In this document: in pieces, positions 34,632-41,034 of the stretch
Position numbering within the stretch: position 1 is the first letter of the stretch
Layout of the letters: each line of letters starts with the position of its first letter
Source: Thermus tenuipuniceus
GTDB lineage: Bacteria; Deinococcota; Deinococci; Deinococcales; Thermaceae
Direction: 5' to 3'
DNA: 41,034 nucleotides
NCBI RefSeq assembly: GCF_002964845.1
Contig: NZ_KZ672967.1
Span: 5,533-46,566 of the forward strand
Notes under the pieces: model-generated
What the model was told of the DNA's origin: nothing
The model's database searches: none
Seen by the model: only the letters and a program-made list of their open reading frames with translations
Program-made: the position numbers and the translations under genes

Positions 34632-35178
34632 GCCGGGGATCTTGGGCCTCCCCCGGAGCCTCGGCCACCGCCTCGGCCCGGCGCAGGTTCAGGGTGACGA
34701 AGGGAAAAGTTTCCAAAGGTTCCAGGTCCACGATGGGTTTGTTGGGGGTGAGGACGTAAAGCTTGGCTTCGAGGAGGGTCTGGAAGGGTTTGGCCTGGGA
34801 AAGGTGGTCGGAAAGCCGTACCCCCCGGGGAAGTAAGAGCTCGCCCGCAAGAAGGTAGTCCCCAAAGAGGAAGGCCAGCTTGCGCCGCTCCAAAAGGCTT
34901 GGGCTGGTGCGGGGCTCGCTGGGTTTCCCCCCCACCATCCACTGGATCCGCTCCTTGCGCAGAGCCAGGAAGCTGGTGCTAGCCTTGAGGTCCTTGGCCT
35001 CCGGGGGATGGGTGTAGCCCGGGGTGTAAAGGAGGGCACCAGTGACCGGAAGATAGGGCCTCTCCTGGTTCAAAAGGTCGGCAGTGCCCGCCCCGGGCAC
35101 CAGGTAGATGAGCCCGTAGACCCGGTAAGCCTGGGTGTAGATCCTGGCCTCATGTACCTCTCGGGGCTGCTTGTACAT
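34615..35178 (-). CDS. Hypothetical protein downstream of recJ
   Basis: A 187-residue protein of no family I recognise, with no signal peptide or membrane helix. The N-terminal part has YRVYGLIYLVPGAGTADLLN and YLPVTGALLYTPGYTHPPE, the middle is basic (RKERIQWMVGG, LLERRKLAFLFG), and the C-terminus is beta-prone (AKLYVLTPNKPIVDLEPLE). It starts 3 bp after the recJ stop and is probably the last gene of the trpC-hisA-lapA-recJ operon. It overlaps valS by 17 bp at the 3' end. Confidence 0.7.
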   Translation of the reverse strand: MYKQPREVHEARIYTQAYRVYGLIYLVPGAGTADLLNQERPYLPVTGALLYTPGYTHPPEAKDLKASTSFLALRKERIQWMVGGKPSEPRTSPSLLERRKLAFLFGDYLLAGELLLPRGVRLSDHLSQAKPFQTLLEAKLYVLTPNKPIVDLEPLETFPFVTLNLRRAEAVAEAPGEAQDPRLTLFG

Positions 35179-35181
35179 CCC

Positions 35182-37200
35182 TCACCCCCTCTTCGGCAAT
35201 GCATGTGCCCTATCGGAGAAAACCGCCCAGTAGGCCAAAAGAGCCTCGCTGAAAAGGGGGGCATGCCCTCGCTGATAGGCGAAGAGGAGCCTCTGCCCCA
35301 CCAGGGCCCTAAGCCGCTCCTCGTCCGTGGGGAGCATGGGCGAAGCCAGGAGCTTGGCCCGGGCACCCGCCCCCAGGGCCACGTACACCGGACCGCGGGA
35401 AATCTCCACGGGGGTGGGGGGTATCCCTAGCCAAAGCGTAGCCTCCCCAGGGCTTAATAGGCGAAACCCCGCCCTCTTCGCATACTCCAGGCCCTCGGGG
35501 TTATCCTCGGGAACGTATACCCCCTCCCCCATCCTGGCTCGGGCCAAGGCCTCGGGCAAAGGAATGGGATAGGCAAAGGGCTCCACCCCTCCCTCAAGCT
35601 CCCCGGGCTCGCGGAAGTCCAGGGCCTGGGCCTCATAGGACACGGTACCGTTCCAGCGGTTTTCCACCAGTAAGACGGCGGCTTCCAACTCCGAGGGCAT
35701 AGCGGCCGCCCGCTCCCCCATGCGCCAGGCCACCACTCTAACCCCCTGCAGGCGGAAGGCGAGGTGCTTTCCCTCCCCCATGGAGCGGGCCTCCTCCGGG
35801 GAGCCTTGGAGAAGGAAAAGGGGCTCGGGATTCCCTTCCCCAAAGGGCTCTAAGGCCAGCAAGGCTTGGTGAAGGTCCGGAAGTGACGTCAAAGGGGGTA
35901 AAAGCCCTACAAGGGGCACCTCTCGCACGGGGTCGGGGAAGGAGGAGGCAAAGGCCTCCACCCGCTCCTTAAACCGGGGGAAATGGGCCTCATCCACGGC
36001 AAAGCCCGCAGCCTCCCGGTGGCCTCCATAGCGGAGAAGAAGGTCCTCGGCACTCCTTAAGGCCTCCACGGCGCTGATGGGGGGGAGGCTTCGCACCGTG
36101 CCCTTCCCCTGGGCCACGATGAAGACCGGGCGCAAGGTGGCCTCGAGGATCCGGCTCGCCACGATGCCCATCACCCCCGGGTGCCCCTCGGGATCGTGCA
36201 GAACGATGGCCTTGGCCTCGGGATCCGCCTGGGGAAGGAGCCTTTTAAGCATCTCCTCCTCTATGGCTTGGCGGCGGGCGTTCAGCCGGTTCAGCTCCTC
36301 CACCAAACCCTTGGCCTCCTCCTCGTCCTCCGTGAGGAGAAGCCTAAGGGCTTTCTCCGCCTCCCCCAGGCGGCTTGCCGCATTGATGCGGGGAGCGATG
36401 CGGAAGGCCACCTCCACCGCCTTCCCCGTGTAACCCACGCTTTCCGCAAGGAGGCGAAGCCCCAAGAGGCGGGAGTCCTTAAGGCGCTCAAGCCCTTCCC
36501 GCACCAACGCCCGGTTCCACCCCCAAAGGGGAGCCACGTCGGCGATGGTGCCCACCGCCGCCAGGTCGGCATACTCCAGGGGCGGGGGCAGGCCCAGCCG
36601 CTCATGGAGGGCCCAAAGAAGCAGGAAGGCCACCCCGGCCCCCGTGGGGTGCTCCTTAAGGTCCGGGGTGTAGGCGGGATGGAGAACGACACCCGGCGGC
36701 GGGGTATCGCGGGGCGTGTGGTGGTCGGTCACCAGAACCTCCACCCCGTTTTCCACCAGCTCCCGAAGCTCGGCATGGTTGGCGATGCCGCAGTCCACCG
36801 TCAGGAACAGATCGGCGGCTTCCAGGTGCTCGGGGATGCGCTTGGGGTGGACTCCATACCCCTCCTCGAGGCGATGAGGGATAAAGGGATGCACCTCCGC
36901 CCCCAAGGCCCTGAGGCCCCGCACCAGGATGGCGGTTCCGTTGAGGCCATCCGCATCGTAGTCCCCGTGGATGCGGATGCGCTTCTTCCCCTCTAGCGCC
37001 CAAAGGAGAAGCTCCACCGCCCCCTTGAGGCCCCTGAGGGGAAGAAGGCCCAGGGAAGGCTTCAGGTCCTCCGGGCGGCGTACCCCCCGGTGCCAGTAGG
37101 CTAAGGCAGTCTCCGGCCCCACCCCAAAGGCCCCCATCACCTCCCACCACTCCTTCAAGGGCGGCAAGGGAAGAAGGCGCCAGCGCACCCGGTCCTTCAT
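35182..37200 (-). CDS. recJ: Single-stranded-DNA exonuclease RecJ
   Basis: A 672-residue 5'-3' ssDNA exonuclease of the DHH superfamily, acting in RecF-pathway recombination and repair. Metal-binding motifs are IHGDYDADGLNGTA (motif I), LTVDCGIANHAEL, VTDHHTPRDTPP (DHH) and PVFIVAQGKGTVRSLPPIS with RYGGHREAAGFAV (DHHA1). A C-terminal OB-fold/domain IV extension follows, as in the Thermus enzyme (about 666 residues). The ATG has GGGGAGGAG upstream. It sits 34 bp after the LapA-like gene. Confidence 0.94.
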   Translation of the reverse strand: MKDRVRWRLLPLPPLKEWWEVMGAFGVGPETALAYWHRGVRRPEDLKPSLGLLPLRGLKGAVELLLWALEGKKRIRIHGDYDADGLNGTAILVRGLRALGAEVHPFIPHRLEEGYGVHPKRIPEHLEAADLFLTVDCGIANHAELRELVENGVEVLVTDHHTPRDTPPPGVVLHPAYTPDLKEHPTGAGVAFLLLWALHERLGLPPPLEYADLAAVGTIADVAPLWGWNRALVREGLERLKDSRLLGLRLLAESVGYTGKAVEVAFRIAPRINAASRLGEAEKALRLLLTEDEEEAKGLVEELNRLNARRQAIEEEMLKRLLPQADPEAKAIVLHDPEGHPGVMGIVASRILEATLRPVFIVAQGKGTVRSLPPISAVEALRSAEDLLLRYGGHREAAGFAVDEAHFPRFKERVEAFASSFPDPVREVPLVGLLPPLTSLPDLHQALLALEPFGEGNPEPLFLLQGSPEEARSMGEGKHLAFRLQGVRVVAWRMGERAAAMPSELEAAVLLVENRWNGTVSYEAQALDFREPGELEGGVEPFAYPIPLPEALARARMGEGVYVPEDNPEGLEYAKRAGFRLLSPGEATLWLGIPPTPVEISRGPVYVALGAGARAKLLASPMLPTDEERLRALVGQRLLFAYQRGHAPLFSEALLAYWAVFSDRAHALPKRG

Positions 37201-37234
37201 ACAGCTCCTCCCCTATCCCCCAGAGGGGGGATCG

Positions 37235-37549
37235 CTACACCTCTTCCCGATCGGGGATTCTGGGAATCTCCTCAATGCGTTCCCGCTTTAAGGCGTTGAC
37301 CTCGCCCTGAAGCCGCCGCACTTCCCTGAGAAGGGCGCGCCTTTCCCCCACGCCCCAAAGCCAAAGAACCAGGGCATACACTCCCCCCACCAAGAAACCC
37401 AAGGTATAGGCCCCCGGAAGAAGGTAGTAAAGGGGCCAGGAACCTAAGGGCGTGGGCACCTCCAGGAAGGGGAAGGCCAGGTAGAGGTAAAACCCCGCTC
37501 CCGCCACCCCCAGGGTGACGAGGAGAAACACCCAGTGGGCCAGCTTCAT
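37235..37549 (-). CDS. LapA-domain small membrane protein
   Basis: A 104-residue protein with two membrane helices (about 7-27 and 44-68) and a C-terminal coiled coil (RALLREVRRLQGEVNALKRE), the layout of LapA/YciS (DUF1049) proteins. These assist lipopolysaccharide assembly in enterobacteria; in Thermus the role is unknown. ATG 37549 begins 4 nt after the hisA stop; an open frame 25 codons upstream lies inside hisA and is not used. YciS-type neighbours of recJ or other small membrane proteins are the alternatives. Confidence 0.65.
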   Translation of the reverse strand: MKLAHWVFLLVTLGVAGAGFYLYLAFPFLEVPTPLGSWPLYYLLPGAYTLGFLVGGVYALVLWLWGVGERRALLREVRRLQGEVNALKRERIEEIPRIPDREEV

Positions 37550-37553
37550 GGCC

Positions 37554-38264
37554 TTAGAATACCCCCTCTTTGTAGTCGGAAAGGCGCACGCGCCCCTCGT
37601 ATAGGGCCTTGCCCAAAAGGGCACCCTCCACCCCCAGGCGCTTTAAGCCCAGAAGGTCCTCCGGGCCAGCGATCCCCCCGCCCGCAATGAGCTCATGGGG
37701 CCAAGCCTCCCGCACCCGGGCCACCACCTCCAGGTCCAAACCCTTCAGGGTCCCATCCCGCCGCACATCGGTGTAGATCACCGTGCGCACCCCCATGGTT
37801 TTCCAACGCCCAAGGAGGTCCAGGGCGGAAAGGGAAGCGGCCTCCTGCCAACCTGAGACCACCACCTCGAGGCCCCGGGCATCCAAAGCCACCGCCAGCC
37901 TGGCAGGCCCCACCTCCGCCAACATGTCCTCCAAGAGGGCAGGATTCTTTACCGCCACCGTGCCCACCACCACCCGCGAAGCCCCCAGCAGGAGGATCTC
38001 CCGCAGAACCTCCAGGGAACGCACCCCACCCCCCACCTCAAAGGGAATGCATATCCCCTGGGCGATCCGTCGGAGGGCCTCGAGGTTATCCCCCTTTCCC
38101 AAGGCCCGGTCCAGGTCCACCAGGTGCAGGAGCCTGGCCCCCTCTTCCTGCCAGCGCAAGGCGGCCGCCACCGGATCCCCGTACTGGGTTTCCCGCCCCG
38201 GGTCCCCCTCGTAAAGCCGGACCGCTTTGCTCCCCTTCAGGTCCACGGCGGGAATCAGCAACAT
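37554..38264 (-). CDS. hisA: Phosphoribosylformimino-AICAR-P isomerase HisA
   Basis: A 236-residue TIM-barrel isomerase for the fourth step of histidine synthesis. The N-terminal LLIPAVDLKGSKAVRL carries the catalytic Asp (AVDLK), PFEVGGGVRS is the first phosphate loop, YTDVRRDGTL carries the second catalytic Asp, and ELIAGGGIAGPEDL is the second phosphate loop. The length is typical. It starts 4 nt after trpC. TrpC and HisA use related CdRP/ProFAR substrates, so their adjacency is of interest although many Thermus his genes are scattered. Confidence 0.94.
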   Translation of the reverse strand: MLLIPAVDLKGSKAVRLYEGDPGRETQYGDPVAAALRWQEEGARLLHLVDLDRALGKGDNLEALRRIAQGICIPFEVGGGVRSLEVLREILLLGASRVVVGTVAVKNPALLEDMLAEVGPARLAVALDARGLEVVVSGWQEAASLSALDLLGRWKTMGVRTVIYTDVRRDGTLKGLDLEVVARVREAWPHELIAGGGIAGPEDLLGLKRLGVEGALLGKALYEGRVRLSDYKEGVF

Positions 38265-38268
38265 GGAG

Positions 38269-39033
38269 CTATCCTACCAGCGCCCTCAGGGCTTCCTCCA
38301 GATCGGGGCTTTTCATGAGGCTGGTGCCGATGAGCACGGCGTCGAAAAGCCCTTCCAAGGGTTTCAGCTCCTCCCGGTGGGAATAGCCCGACTCCGCCAC
38401 CAAAACCCCGCCAAAGCCAGCCTCCCGGGCCAAGCGGCCAAGCCTCGGGGCCGTGGTGAGGTCTATCTGCAGGGTGGAGAGGTTCCGGTTGTTGATGCCC
38501 ACCATCTCCGCTCCCGCCTCGAGGGCCAGCTCCAGCTCCCTTTCCGTGTGCACCTCCACCAGGGCATCCAGGCCAAGGCGCCTCGCCTCCTCCAGGTAGA
38601 CCCCGGTGAGTTCCCCCAAAAGGGCCACGATGAGGAGAACCGCGCTGGCCCCGTAGGCCCTGGCCTCCTTGAGCATGAAGGGATCCACCACGAAGTCCTT
38701 GCGCAGCAGGGGTAGGTCCACCGCCTGGCGGACCCTAAGAAGATCCTCCAGGCTGCCCCCAAAGTAATGGGGCTCGGTGAGGACGCTGATGGCCCTGGCC
38801 CCGCCCCGCTGGTAGGCCCGGGCGGCCGCCACGGTATCCAGCGCCCTTATGGCCCCTTCCGAGGGGCTTGACTTCTTCACCTCGGCGATGACGGAAAGCC
38901 CGGGGCGGAGGAGGGCTTCCCGGAAGGAGGGGACGGGTTCGGGCTCGGAGAGGGGGTAAGGGGCCACCTCGAGGGCCCTCTGCCGGGCGATCTCCCCCAA
39001 AACCCCCGGCACCCGGGAAAGGTCGGGCCTCAT
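38269..39033 (-). CDS. trpC: Indole-3-glycerol-phosphate synthase TrpC
   Basis: A 254-residue TIM-barrel enzyme that closes the indole ring in tryptophan synthesis. Visible are [13 protein letters not shown] (catalytic Lys), [20 protein letters not shown] (Lys/Asp region), [25 protein letters not shown] and [13 protein letters not shown]. The frame is open 43 codons upstream with other ATGs, but ATG 39033 gives the length and N-terminus of the T. thermophilus enzyme and lies 7 nt after a TACAAT box. First gene of trpC-hisA-lapA-recJ-hypothetical. Confidence 0.95.
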   Translation of the reverse strand: MRPDLSRVPGVLGEIARQRALEVAPYPLSEPEPVPSFREALLRPGLSVIAEVKKSSPSEGAIRALDTVAAARAYQRGGARAISVLTEPHYFGGSLEDLLRVRQAVDLPLLRKDFVVDPFMLKEARAYGASAVLLIVALLGELTGVYLEEARRLGLDALVEVHTERELELALEAGAEMVGINNRNLSTLQIDLTTAPRLGRLAREAGFGGVLVAESGYSHREELKPLEGLFDAVLIGTSLMKSPDLEEALRALVG

Positions 39034-39040
39034 AGGAGGC

Positions 39041-39046
39041 ATTGTA
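39041..39046 (-). promoter_or_regulatory. -10 box of trpC (leaderless)
   Basis: On the minus strand TACAAT (39046-39041), then 7 nt, then ATG 39033. Only a poor -35 match lies upstream. Confidence 0.55.
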
Positions 39047-39071
39047 AGCATATCGGCCCACCCCAGAATAG

Positions 39072-39310
39072 CCCCCACCAGACGGGTGCCTCCTGACCTT
39101 AGGCGAGGCCCAGGTCCACGCTCGCGGCCTATCCCAGCCCCTGCTAGGCCTATTGCAAACACACCGCTTCAAGCTCACCCGCCCTCCCCTAAGTCCAGAG
39201 GCGTTTCTCGGTGCCTCGGAGAAAACGGGGCTAAAAGGATTCGCTCGGTGGCTCCAGAGCTTTCGTTCCCGCCTCCAGGGGTTGCGTTTGTTTCGTTTAT
39301 CTGCTATCCT
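39072..39310 (+). other. Intergenic stretch with a possible coding remnant
   Basis: Between trpC and the HTH gene there is no intact gene. One plus-strand frame, open from just after a TAG at 39069, reads a plausible helical protein piece ([48 protein letters not shown]). It has the look of a transposase N-terminus, but I cannot assign it. No good start codon is present (only TTG 39153), and it runs out into the promoter of the next gene. Treat as a possible relic. Confidence 0.25.
39282..39310 (+). promoter_or_regulatory. Promoter of the antitoxin-like HTH gene
   Basis: TTGCGT (39282-39287), a 17-bp spacer, TATCCT (39305-39310), then 8 nt and ATG 39319: effectively leaderless. The spacer holds T-rich TTTGTTTCGTTTATC, unusual in this GC-rich DNA and a possible binding site for the HTH protein itself. 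Confidence 0.65.
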
Positions 39311-39318
39311 GAACCCGC

Positions 39319-39732
39319 ATGGAAACCATGGCCTTTGCCCGCAAGGAAGAGCGGGAATCCCTAAAGGCCTTCTTGGCCCACTTGCGGCCAGGAACGCGCT
39401 TGCGTCTGGGAGAAACCGCCTTGGAGCTAACCCCCGAGCTCGCCCACCTCTTGCGCAACCTGCTGGAGCCTTTGGCCCGGGGCGAGCCGGTTAGGGTGGT
39501 CCCTCTGGAGGCGGAACTCACCACACAGGAGGCCGCGGAGCTCCTGGGGGTTTCCCGGCCTCATTTGGTGCGGCTTCTGGAGGAAGGCAAGATCCCCTTC
39601 CGCAAGGTGGGGAGCCACCGACGGGTACGCGCCAAGGACCTTCTCGCCTATCTAGAAACCTCCCGGAAAGAATGGGGGAAGCTCTTGGGCCAGCCCTTTG
39701 CGGAAGGTCAAGAGCTGGGCCTTGGGTACTGA
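39319..39732 (+). CDS. Excisionase-type HTH protein, antitoxin-like
   Basis: A 137-residue DNA-binding protein. The N-terminal half (about 1-65) ends in ARGEPVRVVPLEAELTTQEA, followed by an excisionase-type HTH (about 68-112: AAELLGVSRPHLVRLLEEGK, then IPFRKVGSHRRVRAKDLLAY). This exact layout is typical of antitoxins encoded before PIN-domain toxins. No PIN gene follows; a patatin gene starts at the base after its TGA stop. It may be an orphan antitoxin reused as repressor of the patatin gene, or half of an unusual pair. Confidence 0.8.
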   Translation: METMAFARKEERESLKAFLAHLRPGTRLRLGETALELTPELAHLLRNLLEPLARGEPVRVVPLEAELTTQEAAELLGVSRPHLVRLLEEGKIPFRKVGSHRRVRAKDLLAYLETSRKEWGKLLGQPFAEGQELGLGY

Positions 39733-40593
39733 ATGCGCGGGGTAGCCTTGGCCTTGGGAGGCGGTGGGGTGCGGGGGTACGGCCACTTGGGCCTCCTTTC
39801 CGTCTTGGAAGAGACGGGGGTGCCCATCCGGGGCCTTGCGGGGAGCTCTGCGGGGGCTTTGGCGGCCTGTGCCTACGCCTTCGGCCACAAGGACCCTTGG
39901 AAGGTGCACGAGGCCATCTTCGACGAGGAGGTGGCCAGCCTACGGAAAACGGGAAGCCTGCGCACCCTGGCCCGGCTCTTCTCCGCCTTCCGCCGCCCTG
40001 CCCTGGTGGAAACGAAGCGGGTAGCGGAAGGGCTTAAGCGTCTTTTCGGGGAGGCCCGCCTCGAGGAAAGCCCCATTCCCTTGGCCGTCCAGGCCGCAGA
40101 CCTCCTCAGCGGGGAAGCCGTGGTCCTGCGCCAAGGCCCGGTGTGGCGGGCAGTCTTAGCCAGCATGGCCATCCCTGGCCTCTTTCCCCCCGTGGACTGG
40201 GAGGGGCGGCTTCTGGTGGACGGAGACGTGGCGGAGAAGGTGCCGGTGCGGGCGGCCAAGGCCCTCTTCCCCAAGGTGGTGGCGATGGACGTGTCCAACC
40301 CCCCGCCCCAAGAGGGGCCGAAGACGGCCCTCGAGGCCGCCCTCCTGGCCGGGGAAGCCAGCCGCAGACGGCTCAAGGAACTGGCCCTCCAGGAGGCTGA
40401 CCTGGTCATCTTCCTGGAACCACCCTTCCCCATAGACACCTTTGACCACGAAAAGCTACCTCTGGTCTACGACCTGGGGAGGAAGCGGGCGCAAGAGCAC
40501 CTGAAGGACATCCAAGCCCTCTCCCGGGTGCGCCTCAAGGACCTCCTTTGGGCGCTTCCTCTCCCCGGACGAGGACCCCTTCCGCCCGCCTGA
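39733..40593 (+). CDS. Patatin-like phospholipase (RssA type)
   Basis: A 286-residue patatin-fold lipid acyl hydrolase. The oxyanion loop GGGGVRGYGHLG (9-20) is followed by the nucleophile elbow GSSAG (GxSxG, Ser about 39) and the catalytic Asp in LLVDGDVAEKVP (DG motif). The C-terminal half (AGEASRRRLKELALQEADLV) is that of bacterial RssA/NTE-like proteins. No signal peptide, so probably cytoplasmic or membrane-associated. ATG 39733 directly follows the HTH gene stop, implying co-expression. The last 59 bp overlap the convergent membrane-protein gene. Confidence 0.88.
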   Translation: MRGVALALGGGGVRGYGHLGLLSVLEETGVPIRGLAGSSAGALAACAYAFGHKDPWKVHEAIFDEEVASLRKTGSLRTLARLFSAFRRPALVETKRVAEGLKRLFGEARLEESPIPLAVQAADLLSGEAVVLRQGPVWRAVLASMAIPGLFPPVDWEGRLLVDGDVAEKVPVRAAKALFPKVVAMDVSNPPPQEGPKTALEAALLAGEASRRRLKELALQEADLVIFLEPPFPIDTFDHEKLPLVYDLGRKRAQEHLKDIQALSRVRLKDLLWALPLPGRGPLPPA

Positions 40594-40969
40594 AGAGGTG
40601 GTAAAACCCCACCGCCCCCGCGAGGAGCAGGAACAGCCCCGGGGGACGGAGGAGCAATCCCATCACTCCCAGGAAGAAGAAAAGCCCCCCTCCAAACCCC
40701 ACCGCCACCAACGCCCCCCAGGGAGCCTCTTGCCGTAAGGACCAGAGGCCCTGGAGGAAAAGCCACCCCCCACCCAAGAGGGCCAGGAGGAAGAGCCCAG
40801 GGTGTCCGGCGCCGGGCAGGAAGGGGGAAAGCGCGAGAAGGGCCATCCCCTGGAAGGCTGCGAGAAAGGCGGCGTAAAGGCGAAGCCCCCGCCGCCTCCT
40901 CTTTGGGCCCGCCTTGGGGTCCAGCAGGGCACGGAGCTCGGCCCAAGGTTTCTCTCCCAAAGGCTTCAT
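40535..40969 (-). CDS. Small polytopic membrane protein, unknown family
   Basis: A 144-residue protein with a basic N-terminus (KAGPKRRRRGLRL) and four hydrophobic segments (about 30-50, 54-75, 84-104 and 106-124), with a charged C-terminal tail. No family recognised. It begins 3 bp after the stop of the amino-acid ABC ATPase gene and may be co-transcribed with it. The 59-bp overlap with the patatin gene is long, so a sequencing error at its 3' end or a shorter real product cannot be excluded. Confidence 0.6.
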   Translation of the reverse strand: MKPLGEKPWAELRALLDPKAGPKRRRRGLRLYAAFLAAFQGMALLALSPFLPGAGHPGLFLLALLGGGWLFLQGLWSLRQEAPWGALVAVGFGGGLFFFLGVMGLLLRPPGLFLLLAGAVGFYHLFRRAEGVLVRGEEAPKGGP

Positions 40970-40972
40970 GGC

Positions 40973-41034
40973 CTAGTGGTGCAGGACCCGTTGCAGGAAG
41001 GCCCGGGTCCTCTCCTCCCTGGGGGAGGAAAAGA
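40973..41034 (-). CDS. Polar amino-acid ABC transporter ATPase, C-terminal end (partial)
   Basis: The minus strand from the window edge reads FSSPREERTRAFLQRVLHH and stops at 40973. The pattern F-x-x-P-x-x-E-R-T-R-x-F-L is the conserved C-terminus of GlnQ/HisP-type ATPases of polar amino-acid importers. Only about 19 codons are inside the window; the rest lies to the right. Confidence 0.65.
   Translation of the reverse strand, partial: FSSPREERTRAFLQRVLHH

Overview
The window reads as a piece of a Thermus genome, close to but not identical with T. thermophilus. The DNA is very GC-rich and genes are packed with ATGA/GTGA overlaps. Many genes have a -10 box 6-10 nt before the start codon (leaderless mRNAs). 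Several proteins (LitR/CarH, ValS, TrpC, photolyase, CYP175A1-type P450) match T. thermophilus proteins almost residue for residue, from memory. No tRNA, rRNA or CRISPR array was seen.

Region 1 (1-12.3 kb) is a light- and B12-controlled carotenoid/photoprotection cluster. A leftward operon encodes the photoreceptor-repressor LitR/CarH, the CRP-like activator LdrP and an SDR-like protein. A rightward series encodes CrtB, photolyase, a small DUF2892 membrane protein, CYP175A1-type beta-carotene hydroxylase, a fused CrtYcd-type lycopene cyclase (with a tandem 30-bp duplication), a PlsC-like acyltransferase, a GT2 glycosyltransferase, CrtI and type-2 IPP isomerase. Together these could make acylated zeaxanthin glucosides (thermozeaxanthins). 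The litR-crtB gap carries three 11-bp direct repeats over both promoters. A YeeE/YedE sulfur-compound transporter lies at the left edge.

Region 2 (12.4-20.8 kb) is accessory in character: a TudS-YbgA (RudS-like) thiouridine desulfidase candidate, a decayed IS5-type transposase, a DUF72 protein, an MntR/DtxR-type regulator, a serine hydrolase, an SDR with a TetR-type operator, and a btuF-btuC-btuD B12 importer behind a cobalamin riboswitch with its own terminator. B12 uptake therefore sits about 17 kb from the B12-dependent light sensor.

Region 3 (20.8-28 kb) holds a ROK regulator and a glucose-type ABC importer (binding protein and two permeases, no ATPase), a quinone-oxidoreductase-like MDR protein, an ornithine cyclodeaminase-family protein and an AEC transporter.

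Region 4 (27.8-41 kb) is mostly housekeeping: mrp - SufR-like regulator (frameshifted) - prmA - rsmE - lipoprotein; valS; trpC - hisA - lapA-like - recJ - unknown; an antitoxin-like HTH protein paired with a patatin; and the 3' end of an amino-acid ABC ATPase gene. In T. thermophilus HB8/HB27 the carotenoid genes are on megaplasmid pTT27 while genes such as valS are chromosomal, so this contiguity is a rearrangement or a species difference. The palindrome CCTCGAGG recurs about 39 times across the window, far above chance.
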